Shown: positions 16,661-24,361 of the stretch, one piece after another | Layout: the number at the start of each line of letters is the position of its first letter | How positions within the stretch are numbered: position 1 is the first letter of the stretch | Assembly (NCBI GenBank): GCA_964574395.1 | Contig: CAZNNL010000006.1 | Location: 1 to 49,998, forward strand | Direction of reading: 5' to 3' | From: JAXGQD01 sp964574395 | Lineage (GTDB): Bacteria; Bacillota; Clostridia; Saccharofermentanales; Fastidiosipilaceae | DNA: 49,998 nucleotides | The notes under the pieces: model-generated | What the model was told of the DNA's origin: nothing | Database searches by the model: none | What the model saw: the letters and a program-made list of their open reading frames with translations, nothing else | Made by a program: the position numbers and the translations under genes

Positions 16661-17148
16661 AGTACTACAGCCTCTCTTTGATCTTGAGGCGCTGCCATTA
16701 ATTGGTGACCATTCATTTTATATTTTCTTAGAATGAAATGTGTGCGCGTGGAAAGAACCGAATCCAAAGGAGCAATCTTTTCTGCTACAAATTTCGCGAC
16801 CGCCATGAGCGAACGATCTTCTATGATCACCATCAGGTCGTAGCCGCCTGACATAAGGTAACAAGAGGTGACTTGGTCGAAGCTGTAGATGCGCTTGGCG
16901 ATTTGATCAAAGCCCTGGCCACGTTGTGGGGTGATGCTGACTTCGATAAGGGCGGTGACGCGTTCGTCGTCGACTTTTTGCCAATCAATTAATGCACCAT
17001 AACCCATGATGACTTTCTCGTCTTCTAAAGCCTGGAGTTCATTTTTAATGGAGTCCTCATCCGTGCCCAGCATTACCGCCAGCACCTCTGGCTGAAGGTT
17101 CGCCTGGGTTTCCATTATATGAAGCAGATCATTTCTCAATTGGCTCAC
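16657..17148 (-). CDS. Lrp/AsnC-family transcriptional regulator
   Basis: The 163-residue protein has an N-terminal helix-turn-helix (LLHIMETQANLQPEVLAVML near 8-30) and a C-terminal AsnC-type ligand domain (VTALIEVSITPQRG, then VTSCYLMSGGYDLMVIIEDRS). Such proteins form octamers and respond to amino acids. The short variant pairs with an aminotransferase in many Firmicutes, and here the two genes overlap by 4 bp. The ATG follows GGAGG. Confidence 0.9.
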   Translation of the reverse strand: MSQLRNDLLHIMETQANLQPEVLAVMLGTDEDSIKNELQALEDEKVIMGYGALIDWQKVDDERVTALIEVSITPQRGQGFDQIAKRIYSFDQVTSCYLMSGGYDLMVIIEDRSLMAVAKFVAEKIAPLDSVLSTRTHFILRKYKMNGHQLMAAPQDQREAVVL

Positions 17149-17184
17149 GTTTTTATCCTCCGATTTGGCTTAATTATTTTGTTT

Positions 17185-18000
17185 TTATTGGTCATCCGGT
17201 TTCTGCGGCTCACTAGGCTTAAAAAGATCCTGTGGGTTGACACCGATTAAATCTTCCAGTTTTTTATTCATCAATTGTACACGAAAGAAATAATAAAAGA
17301 TGCCAATCAAACGCCCCCGCATTAAGAGAAAGAAACTATTAGCAAAAGCCTGCACAACCAAAATCACATTTGTGTCTTTTGGCAAAAATCCCAATATCAA
17401 ATTCACCGGAAAATTAAACAGAATAACCTGTACGGCAAAAGTAATCCCAATCGCCAAACGATTACCACGCGACAACTTCCGCGAATCTTCAAGCGACTCC
17501 AAAGCCCCATGCTTTTCCATACTCGCAAACACCGGAGCAAACACATAAGTAACCGCAATAATAATTAACGGAATAAAAAACAATAAACTACTAAATAAGA
17601 TTGGCAAAAACAAAATCAGTCCAATCAATACTAACTTTGGCAAAGATTTCAGCAAGCTCAGCAAGCCTCTAGACGCCGCCTCATTCCTCCGCTCCGCCAA
17701 ATAAGCATTCGCATATAAGTAACTCATGAAAAAATTGAACATTATGAGTAGCAGTTGCACTCCATAAAAAAGATAGTGCTCTGGTGTGAATAAGCTAAAG
17801 CCAGCCAAAACCTCATTCGGATCCTGACTCAACAATCCCGCTTGAACCCTCTCAAGAATGGGTAAAATATTTCCATTCCCTAGCGGAAACACCAGAACCG
17901 CAACATTTAACAAAAACGCTGTCAAAAACAGCGCTCTTAGCACGGTCTGATCTTTCAGCTTAAAGAATTTAAATGATTCCAGTGTAAATATAAAACTCAT
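17185..18000 (-). CDS. Multi-pass membrane protein, function unknown
   Basis: I do not recognise this 271-residue protein firmly. It has about six hydrophobic segments (near residues 22-42, 75-97, 122-138, 140-160, 192-212 and 218-240) and a soluble tail rich in Pro, Asp and Lys. The pattern, with YVFAPVFASMEKHGALESLEDSRKLSRGN in the middle, resembles DUF975-like or glycerophosphodiesterase-membrane-type proteins. GAGGTG lies before the ATG at 18000. It precedes the Lrp-type regulator by 36 bp and may share its transcript. Confidence 0.6.
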   Translation of the reverse strand: MSFIFTLESFKFFKLKDQTVLRALFLTAFLLNVAVLVFPLGNGNILPILERVQAGLLSQDPNEVLAGFSLFTPEHYLFYGVQLLLIMFNFFMSYLYANAYLAERRNEAASRGLLSLLKSLPKLVLIGLILFLPILFSSLLFFIPLIIIAVTYVFAPVFASMEKHGALESLEDSRKLSRGNRLAIGITFAVQVILFNFPVNLILGFLPKDTNVILVVQAFANSFFLLMRGRLIGIFYYFFRVQLMNKKLEDLIGVNPQDLFKPSEPQKPDDQ

Positions 18001-18029
18001 GTCTTCACCTCTGATGTCACCTGTTTTTC

Positions 18030-18038
18030 ATTATAACA
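18030..18038 (-). promoter_or_regulatory. Extended -10 promoter of the 17185-18000 gene
   Basis: The minus strand reads TGTTATAAT, a perfect -10 with a TGN extension, about 30 bp before the ATG. No clear -35 is present, as is common for extended -10 promoters. Confidence 0.55.
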
Positions 18039-18145
18039 CTGGAAATAAGTCGGCTTGAAGTGTGGCAAAACTCCTAACTTCGTCAAATTTGATATAAAAA
18101 TGTCATATTTCAACCTTATTTATGCCTTATTTCGTTATTTATTTC

Positions 18146-18174
18146 TTGTTTTAGTTTATTTGCTATGCTATGAT
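18146..18174 (+). promoter_or_regulatory. Promoter of the zinc-ribbon gene
   Basis: TTGTTT (18146-18151) and TATGAT (18169-18174) are 17 bp apart on the plus strand. The leader of about 90 nt ends with AGGAGG at 18255-18260. The region 18001-18269 between divergent genes contains this promoter and the opposing one at 18030-18038. Confidence 0.6.
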
Positions 18175-18269
18175 TGCGCCAACGGATTAAGCTTTGATTG
18201 GTTCTCGAGTCCTCTAGATTTGACTAAACCCTTAAACTTCCATCCGAATCTACTAGGAGGAAATGACTA

Positions 18270-18440
18270 ATGCCTGACAAAAATCTCGTTTGTAAGGATT
18301 GCAAGGCAGAGTTCGTGTTCACTGAAGGTGAACAGGCTTTTTATCAAGAAAAAGGCTTTGAAAACGAACCTGTACGTTGCCCAGACTGCCGTCGTGCTCG
18401 CAAGATGCAACGTCGTCAAAATTCTTATGATGCCCGCTAA
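18270..18440 (+). CDS. Small zinc-ribbon protein (zf-trcl type)
   Basis: This 56-residue gene encodes two Cys pairs, CKDC (Cys8, Cys11) and CPDC (Cys37, Cys40), spaced as in a four-cysteine zinc ribbon, followed by a basic RRARKMQRRQ stretch that suggests RNA or ribosome contact. It resembles the small probable-zinc-binding proteins of Clostridia whose role is unknown. AGGAGG lies 9 bp before the ATG, a clean promoter lies upstream, and a strong terminator follows, so it is a one-gene transcription unit. A second ATG at 18263 opens only a four-codon frame. Confidence 0.85.
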   Translation: MPDKNLVCKDCKAEFVFTEGEQAFYQEKGFENEPVRCPDCRRARKMQRRQNSYDAR

Positions 18441-18463
18441 TCCGCTGACATTGTAAATCGAGA

Positions 18464-18498
18464 AAACCGCTTCATCTAAGATGTAGCGGTTTTTTTAC
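18464..18498. terminator. Rho-independent terminator after the zinc-ribbon gene
   Basis: AACCGCT and AGCGGTT form a stem extended by CATCT/AGATG, followed by seven T on the plus strand. A shorter T-run on the other side lets it also end hom transcription from the minus strand. Confidence 0.85.
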
Positions 18499-18518
18499 AC
18501 TTTTCTTGTTAACAAAAT

Positions 18519-19763
18519 CTAATCTTCCGATTTCCTGAAGATGCGCAGAGCCATCCATTTGCCAGTTGTGGAGAGATTCTTCATTAGTTTAGACAAATCG
18601 CCTTCGGTGTAAGCCTGCTCCACGCCAATTTCAAAGGCGCCGTAAGCTCCGAGTTTTGGATAAAAATGTGCACCTAAATCTGACAAGAGATTTTGCTGCT
18701 GAGCTGTAGCTTCAACAGTTTGTGGAACCAAAAGGGCCATAACTGGTAAGTCTTCTTGTGGGATTAGCAATTCAGCCGGGTACTCGTCCCAGACTTCGGC
18801 CTGTGCAACAGAATAAGGTGTGTTGGCAGCTTCAATAATATCGGCAACAACAGCAGATGCAGTTGGTACTGAACCAGCACCTGGGCCAGAAAACATGGCA
18901 TCACCAACTGCTGAACCGGTAATCTGTATGGCATTGGTTACACCGTGAACCGCTGCCAACAGGTCGTCTTTGGGGACAAGATGCATTGCGGTCTTCATGC
19001 CAATGCGGCCGGCACTATCTTTGCTCGCCACAGCTAATAACTTGATGACATAACCTGCTTGCTCGGCCAAACGAAAGGCTTGCGGCGTGATGCTTGTGAT
19101 ACCGTGTACTAGACCAGCCGTATATGGGATGGCATAGCCAAAATTTACCGAGCACAGTATAGCAATTTTGCGGGCAGTATCTTGACCTTCGATATCTGCG
19201 GTGGGGTCAAGTTCTGCATAACCTTTGGCAGAGGCTTCGCCGAGGGCGTCTTCGAACTCAACGCCTTCTGCTTCCATGCGCATGAGGATATAGTTGGTGG
19301 TGCCGTTGAGAATACCAGCAATGGAATGCACATCATTCGCTGCCAAACAAAGTTTGAGTGGTCTGATGATGGGGATGCCGCCCCCGACGCTTGCCTCAAA
19401 GAGGTAGCGCACACCCTTGTCACGGGCCAGAGCCAGAAGTTCGGGGCCATGGTCGGCGACCAGGGCTTTGTTGGAGGTAACGACATTTTTGCCCGCCTCA
19501 AGAGCCGCTTTCGTAAATTTGTAAGCAATCCCACAACCACCAATTGTTTCGACGACGACGGTCACTTCCGGGTCTGAAAAAACAATTTCACTATCCTTAA
19601 CGATATATTTGGCAAAAGGATCCTCCGCCTCCACTTCCCGTAATTCAACAATATACTTCAATTCAGGGACATGCTGCAGCTTCTTATTGACGCGCGGCAG
19701 ATCCGCCAAAACTTTCGCCACCCCTGAACCAACAGTTCCATAGCCTAATATTGCGACTTTCAT
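18519..19763 (-). CDS. hom: Homoserine dehydrogenase
   Basis: Hom reduces aspartate semialdehyde to homoserine for threonine and methionine synthesis. The 414-residue protein opens with the Rossmann motif MKVAILGYGTVGSGVAKVL. The catalytic region has NGTTNYIL and the Asp- and Glu-rich GYAELDPTADIEGQD, including the catalytic Lys downstream in ARKIAIL. The C-terminal region is shorter than in many Gram-positive enzymes and a classical ACT domain is not evident. An ACT-domain protein lies 53 bp upstream in the same transcript, which may supply feedback sensing. AGGA precedes the ATG. Confidence 0.94.
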   Translation of the reverse strand: MKVAILGYGTVGSGVAKVLADLPRVNKKLQHVPELKYIVELREVEAEDPFAKYIVKDSEIVFSDPEVTVVVETIGGCGIAYKFTKAALEAGKNVVTSNKALVADHGPELLALARDKGVRYLFEASVGGGIPIIRPLKLCLAANDVHSIAGILNGTTNYILMRMEAEGVEFEDALGEASAKGYAELDPTADIEGQDTARKIAILCSVNFGYAIPYTAGLVHGITSITPQAFRLAEQAGYVIKLLAVASKDSAGRIGMKTAMHLVPKDDLLAAVHGVTNAIQITGSAVGDAMFSGPGAGSVPTASAVVADIIEAANTPYSVAQAEVWDEYPAELLIPQEDLPVMALLVPQTVEATAQQQNLLSDLGAHFYPKLGAYGAFEIGVEQAYTEGDLSKLMKNLSTTGKWMALRIFRKSED

Positions 19764-19816
19764 TCTTATTCCTAACCTTCCGATTTTGATTTTATTTTGT
19801 CTTAAGTAGAGCGTGC

Positions 19817-20266
19817 CTAAGTTGAGGAGCCACGCGCGAGTACGTTTTGCTCACGCACCCCTCTGATGCGCCCCAACTGCTGCATGAGCTGAGCAATTTC
19901 GATTTCACATGCGCTTGTGTCAGCCACGACGGAGATGTCCGCCAAGCCATTGATGGGATAATTTTGGTTGATGGTCAAGACGTTGACCTTTGCTTGGGCA
20001 AGGCAGTCGATGATGCCAGAAAGCACGCCGGGGAAATCTTCTGTCAAAAAGACGAGCGACAAGACCTGTCCTTTGGAACTTTCATAGAATGGCAAAACCG
20101 CATCGCGATACTTGTAAAACGCCGTACGAGACAAGCCTGTCTGCTTGACCGCATCATTGATGGATTTTGCTTTTCCGGAGCTCAAGAGTTCGTTTACTTG
20201 CATGACTTTTAAGAAAACATCCGGCAAAACTTCAGCTTTTACCAGATAGTATTGATCTTTATCCAT
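19817..20266 (-). CDS. pheB: ACT-domain protein, UPF0735/PheB family
   Basis: From the ATG at 20266 (AAGGA upstream) the protein has 149 residues, the normal length for UPF0735. DQYYLVKAEVLPDVFLKVMQVNELL opens the family, with a helix-turn-helix-like DAVKQTGLSRTAFYKYRDAV near 38-57. The C-terminal ACT domain (LSLVFLTEDFPGVLSGIIDCLAQ and LTINQNYPING) should bind an amino acid. The family often precedes hom in Clostridia, so it is likely to sense threonine or a related amino acid. The pheB symbol is by family only. Confidence 0.87.
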   Translation of the reverse strand: MDKDQYYLVKAEVLPDVFLKVMQVNELLSSGKAKSINDAVKQTGLSRTAFYKYRDAVLPFYESSKGQVLSLVFLTEDFPGVLSGIIDCLAQAKVNVLTINQNYPINGLADISVVADTSACEIEIAQLMQQLGRIRGVREQNVLARGSST

Positions 20267-20307
20267 TTCATACCGTCCTTCTGGGGCGTACATTTGTGCG
20301 CCTGAAG

Positions 20308-20337
20308 AATATAGCATTCTTACTTTTCTTGGGTCAA
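20308..20337 (-). promoter_or_regulatory. Promoter of the ACT-domain/hom operon
   Basis: TTGACC (20332-20337) and TATATT (20308-20313) are 18 bp apart on the minus strand. The implied start lies 30-40 bp before the ATG at 20266, supporting that start over the upstream ATG at 20317, which would lie inside the promoter. Confidence 0.75.
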
Positions 20338-20428
20338 GCCTGAAAGCCCGAATATTAGACTTATCGCTACGAAGGATGAAAAGTGCTATAAAAATGGCTA
20401 AATTATGCTAATCGTTGGCTGCAAGATA

Positions 20429-21019
20429 CTAATCGTTTCTTAGAACGTCGACCATTTTGCGGAGGGCTTGGCCGCGATGTGAGATACGGTTTTTTTCGGC
20501 GGGGTCTAATTCGGCGGAGTTTTTGCCATACTCTGGCAAAAAGAAGGCCGGATCATAGCCAAAACCATGTTCACCTTTAACCGTCTGCGCAATCTCGCCG
20601 CGCATGACGCCTTCCACCACAAACTCACTGCCGTCGGGTCTACGACAGCAGATGGCACAAACAAACTGTGCGCTACGGGGAGCTGGAGCAAGCGCATCTA
20701 TTTCAGCCTGCAATGCTGCGATTTTTACGGAATAAGGCGTATCCTCACCCATGTAGCGTGCGGAATAGATTCCGGGTCGACCGTCCAGACAATCCACGCA
20801 CAGGCCTGAATCATCAGCCATGATATAGTCATCTGGGAAATGTGCGGCTACCGCGTGCACCTTAATGCAAGCATTGGCGGCAAAGCTATCCCCATTTTCT
20901 TCTATTTCATCGTGAAAACCCAAACTTGATAAATCAGTCACCTCGAAGGGAAAATCGGCTAAGATTTCCTTAATTTCCTTCAGTTTATCTTGATTGTGTG
21001 TCGCTACTATAAATCGCAT
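20429..21019 (-). CDS. rdgB: XTP/dITP diphosphatase (RdgB/HAM1 family)
   Basis: RdgB removes non-canonical purine triphosphates such as dITP and XTP. The 196 residues start with the family motif FIVATHNQDKLKEIKEIL, then MADDSGLCVDCLDGRPGIYSARY, which carries the metal and specificity residues, and the end EKNRISHRGQALRKM. AAGGAG lies before the ATG. The coding region contains a perfect inverted pair of the dispersed octamer at 20521-20541, 5 nt apart, encoding LPEYGKN. It follows an RsmF-like gene by 40 bp. Confidence 0.96.
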   Translation of the reverse strand: MRFIVATHNQDKLKEIKEILADFPFEVTDLSSLGFHDEIEENGDSFAANACIKVHAVAAHFPDDYIMADDSGLCVDCLDGRPGIYSARYMGEDTPYSVKIAALQAEIDALAPAPRSAQFVCAICCRRPDGSEFVVEGVMRGEIAQTVKGEHGFGYDPAFFLPEYGKNSAELDPAEKNRISHRGQALRKMVDVLRND

Positions 21020-21059
21020 CTTTGTCTCCTTTTTGCCATGAAAAATATCGAAAGCCTTA

Positions 21060-22586
21060 TTAATATGTTGTCCGCCAGCCGGCAGGGAATAGATTTTTTA
21101 CCGTGTTGCCTTGTCTTTTACCCCAACCGAGTGGCTGTTTTTGCCACAGTATGGGAAGCCATAGCTCGCCTTTTGGGGCCGGCCAAGCGCTCGCTTCAGC
21201 GTCCGTGACTGACAAGGTTTCCCCACGCAGGTACTGCTGCACACGCTCATCTTCGGCGCTAAGATTGAGGGCATAGCTCAAGTCTTCAGCGCGTAGGGTG
21301 ATTAAAAACGAATGGCTAGGCTTCACTACAAAACCTTTCGCAGTCTCTTTCATCTCGGCTAAAAAGCAGCCTGTTTTCAAGAATTTCACCGCCGCGATTT
21401 TATAATTAAATGTTGTGTTTGGCAAAAGGTGCAAGCGCCCCTTCTCCAAACGCCACTGCCTAAGCGGCAATGCACTTAAAATCTCATAGTATGCGTCACT
21501 TAGAAATGTTCTTGACATGGCTAGAAAAGCCACACGCGCTGCGTCTAAGGCTTTCTCGTCCTGCTTGCTCAAACTAGTAGTGGCTGGCTGCATCACCATA
21601 GTTTCATCTGAATCAAGCATGTTCACGTTGGGTCTATGCTTTAGTAAACAAACAAAGTGTCCGTCCCCTTTTGCCTGATGTGGCCAGATACGCAAACCGT
21701 GATGCGCAAACAAGGCCGGGCTTACACCAGCATCACTTGGTAATAGCGGGCGGATATCTACTGTTTCAAAATCAGGGTAGTTGGCTAGAAATTGCTCAAT
21801 TTGCGCTTCATTCTCGGAGCGATTAAAAGTGCAGGTAGAGTATACGATATGGCCGCCGGGTTTCAACAAACGTACGGCGGACGCCAAAAGTCCCGCTTGA
21901 ATTTCTAATAAGTGCGCATTGCTATAGTTGGCCCAGGCAACCGCTGCTCCTGGATCACGACGAAACATTCCTTCTCCTGAACAGGGTGCATCAATTAAGA
22001 TACGATCGAAGCTAGCAGGCAGCGCTGCAGCAAGTGCGGCAGGTTCTGCTACGGTAACAATTGCGTTACTGACGCCTAGCTGTTCCAGATTGCGTAAAAG
22101 TACTTTCGCGCGTTGTGCGTTGATGTCATTGGACCACAGTACACCATGTCCTTGTAAGTCGGCAGCAATGCGCGCAGATTTACCACCCGGCGCAGCGCAC
22201 AAATCTAAAATCGCTTCGCCTGGCTTGGCGGAGAGTGCTTGTGCAGGTAGCATTGCCGAAGCTTCTTGGATGTAAAACAAACCAGCGCGATAAGGTATCG
22301 ACTTGCCAGGCTGAAAATCTACAGGTAAATAAAGTCCGTCATTCGTCCAGGGAACAGATTCGACTTCGGCTGTGTTGGTTTTGCCAAAATACGCTGCCGA
22401 ATCCTTAAGCAAGCGCTCATGTAAAGTAATAAAAGCCCCCCTATCCGCGATTTTCAAAGCATTGAAACGGTAGGCCCTGGCTGGATCTTGTTCAAACGAA
22501 GCTAAAAAAGCAGGCCACTCGGAGCGCATATCATACGCCGAAAATAGTGCCTGCATTGATTCAATAAACGCTTCAGGTAATTGCAT
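21060..22586 (-). CDS. RsmF-like rRNA (cytosine-C5)-methyltransferase
   Basis: The 508-residue protein (from ATG 22586) is a NOL1/NOP2/Sun-type SAM methyltransferase. Motifs in order are LFYIQEASAMLPAQAL, LDLCAAPGGKSARIA (SAM binding), WSNDINAQRAKVL, DAPCSGEGMFRRD with the first catalytic Cys, and YSTCTFNRSENEAQI with the second. The C-terminal 170 residues match the RsmF C-terminal and PUA-like domains. The likely target is C5 of a cytosine in 16S rRNA. The ORF extends to a TTG at 22643, but that region lies in the preceding gene. The ribosome site is weak. Confidence 0.88.
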   Translation of the reverse strand: MQLPEAFIESMQALFSAYDMRSEWPAFLASFEQDPARAYRFNALKIADRGAFITLHERLLKDSAAYFGKTNTAEVESVPWTNDGLYLPVDFQPGKSIPYRAGLFYIQEASAMLPAQALSAKPGEAILDLCAAPGGKSARIAADLQGHGVLWSNDINAQRAKVLLRNLEQLGVSNAIVTVAEPAALAAALPASFDRILIDAPCSGEGMFRRDPGAAVAWANYSNAHLLEIQAGLLASAVRLLKPGGHIVYSTCTFNRSENEAQIEQFLANYPDFETVDIRPLLPSDAGVSPALFAHHGLRIWPHQAKGDGHFVCLLKHRPNVNMLDSDETMVMQPATTSLSKQDEKALDAARVAFLAMSRTFLSDAYYEILSALPLRQWRLEKGRLHLLPNTTFNYKIAAVKFLKTGCFLAEMKETAKGFVVKPSHSFLITLRAEDLSYALNLSAEDERVQQYLRGETLSVTDAEASAWPAPKGELWLPILWQKQPLGWGKRQGNTVKNLFPAGWRTTY

Positions 22587-22594
22587 GGCCAATC

Positions 22595-24361
22595 TTAATA
22601 CCCCAAATGGTAGGCCAGTTGATATGCGAGTCTTTTTACGCAAGATTCGCTCCAGGGGTCAAGCAGGCGCGCTTGGACCAGTAAGTTAGGGACGCTATCC
22701 GAACTACCTAAGGTGCAGAGTGTTTCATAGGCGGTGACGGTCCCTAAGCGGTCATTGCGGCTGCTGTCCCACATGCCAAGGCCCACTAGCAGCGCTTGGA
22801 GTTCGGCGACAGAGGAAAATGGATTAAACCACAGCTGGGGTAAGTACATATAGGCGCCTCTTTGCATACGCAGCCAAGCGCTGTCTTCTGCGAGGTCGGG
22901 GTAATAGCGACGAATCACACGCGACCAGCTGCGTTCCATTGCTTCACGGTCAGCTTTGCGCAGGTCTGCAACTTCATTTTCAAACTCAAACAACATGGCT
23001 TGGAAACAGAGCCGCTGAATGCTTTGCTCAAGAAATAAGTCGCGGTAATGCTCACCTTCATCTACTTCTTCAAATAATTGTGGCAAAACGTCCGCTGCCA
23101 AAAATAACATGCCATTAGACCAAATCTTACGCAGTTCAAACGAGGGCTCTCGCATCAAAACAAAACTTCCATCGTTATACGCACAGAGGTACGCATAGGC
23201 TAAACCGAGTACTTCCAACAGTTGTGGAAGGGATTTAGAATCTAGATCAATTTGTCCAATGATGCAGGGTAAATCTGCTTTGGGAAGCAAAACACAGTCT
23301 GCCCACGTTTTGGGGCCGCCGGCCTGTAATCTAACGAATGACTTCTCCTGTAGTCGTGTAAGAAAATTAGGTGCGAAGCCTTTTAGCACCAAGTTGAGGA
23401 AACTCGCCAGAAAGCCTAGGTCAGTTGGGGCGGCATCGATTTTGGGGAGCGTTTCGGTGTTGGGTAGCCAGTTTTGCCAACAATAAAAATGTGAAGATAA
23501 ACTGATCTTATCCGAATCCAAGCGATTACGGCGAAGCGCAATGGCAAGTGGGACAAAATAGTTTTTAATCCAAGTAATGGTAGTAGAAATTTCAGTTAAG
23601 CGGTCGTCATAGCGCTCTTGCCTAAGGAAGGCTAAGTCACGAAAGTTTGGCAGACCAAGTGTGTCGGCAAGATTCATGCGCAAGCGAAACAGTTGCAGAT
23701 ACAAATCACTTAGCGATTGCCCTGCTATTCTGCGGCGATTTTCTTCCGCGAAACCTTGCAAACCAGGCTGTTCATCTAGGTTTATTTCTTCATCTATACG
23801 TGTAGACAAGGCCAAATTGCGCTGACTCATTTGCAAAATAGCAAGCAGCCCTGGCATTTCTGGACCTTGTGCGACCAATAATTTTTCGGTCTGTAAGAGT
23901 TCTGTCAGCTCCGCTTTGAAAAGAATTTGGCGATTCTGCATGCGTAAAAACAAATTTTTCCCTAAGAAATCGCTAAGCTCTGTCAGATTTTCTTTCTCTA
24001 AAAGCGGGCGATAAACTGTATTGAGCAAGCTATCAACTTCAGGTTCTTCAAGCACAAATTTTTGAAAAATGGCCTGCCGTTCGGTGGAAGTGGGCTGTTC
24101 TAAAAGCCTTAGCAAGGCAGCCAACTTGGAACTATGGTAACTCAACAGCTTGGCATCAAACTTGCGCATGGTCCTAGCTAAAGCAGCGGCATCGTCTTGT
24201 TCATTGAAGCGACGATAAGCGGATTTGGCAGCACTACTTAGTTGCGTAATACTGAAATCGTCTGGTATTTGGCTCCCCAGCGCTTCAAGGCTATCCCAAA
24301 CCGGCCAATTAAAGGGCTGTTTAGGAATTTGAGATGTACCTCGCTCATTAGCTGTAGCCAT
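22595..24361 (-). CDS. M3-family oligoendopeptidase homologue lacking the HExxH zinc site
   Basis: The 588-residue protein follows the layout of M3 oligoendopeptidases (PepF-like): long helical N-terminus, then WADCVLLPKADLPCIIG near 353-370, a helix near 380-392, then FELRKIWSNGMLF, and C-terminal YLPQLWFNPFSSVAELQALLVGL. In working relatives the helix reads THEAGHAF. Here it is EVLGLAYA (383-390), so both zinc-binding His and the catalytic Glu are lost. It is probably a pseudopeptidase. The start overlaps the argS stop by 1 bp (TAATG) with GGAG upstream. The ORF is otherwise intact, which suggests a retained non-catalytic role. Confidence 0.72.
   Translation of the reverse strand: MATANERGTSQIPKQPFNWPVWDSLEALGSQIPDDFSITQLSSAAKSAYRRFNEQDDAAALARTMRKFDAKLLSYHSSKLAALLRLLEQPTSTERQAIFQKFVLEEPEVDSLLNTVYRPLLEKENLTELSDFLGKNLFLRMQNRQILFKAELTELLQTEKLLVAQGPEMPGLLAILQMSQRNLALSTRIDEEINLDEQPGLQGFAEENRRRIAGQSLSDLYLQLFRLRMNLADTLGLPNFRDLAFLRQERYDDRLTEISTTITWIKNYFVPLAIALRRNRLDSDKISLSSHFYCWQNWLPNTETLPKIDAAPTDLGFLASFLNLVLKGFAPNFLTRLQEKSFVRLQAGGPKTWADCVLLPKADLPCIIGQIDLDSKSLPQLLEVLGLAYAYLCAYNDGSFVLMREPSFELRKIWSNGMLFLAADVLPQLFEEVDEGEHYRDLFLEQSIQRLCFQAMLFEFENEVADLRKADREAMERSWSRVIRRYYPDLAEDSAWLRMQRGAYMYLPQLWFNPFSSVAELQALLVGLGMWDSSRNDRLGTVTAYETLCTLGSSDSVPNLLVQARLLDPWSESCVKRLAYQLAYHLGY

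Noticed and set aside
18055..18270. 71-codon plus-strand ORF before the zinc-ribbon gene
   Set aside because: It spans the promoter and leader of that gene, has no ribosome site of its own and no recognisable protein features.
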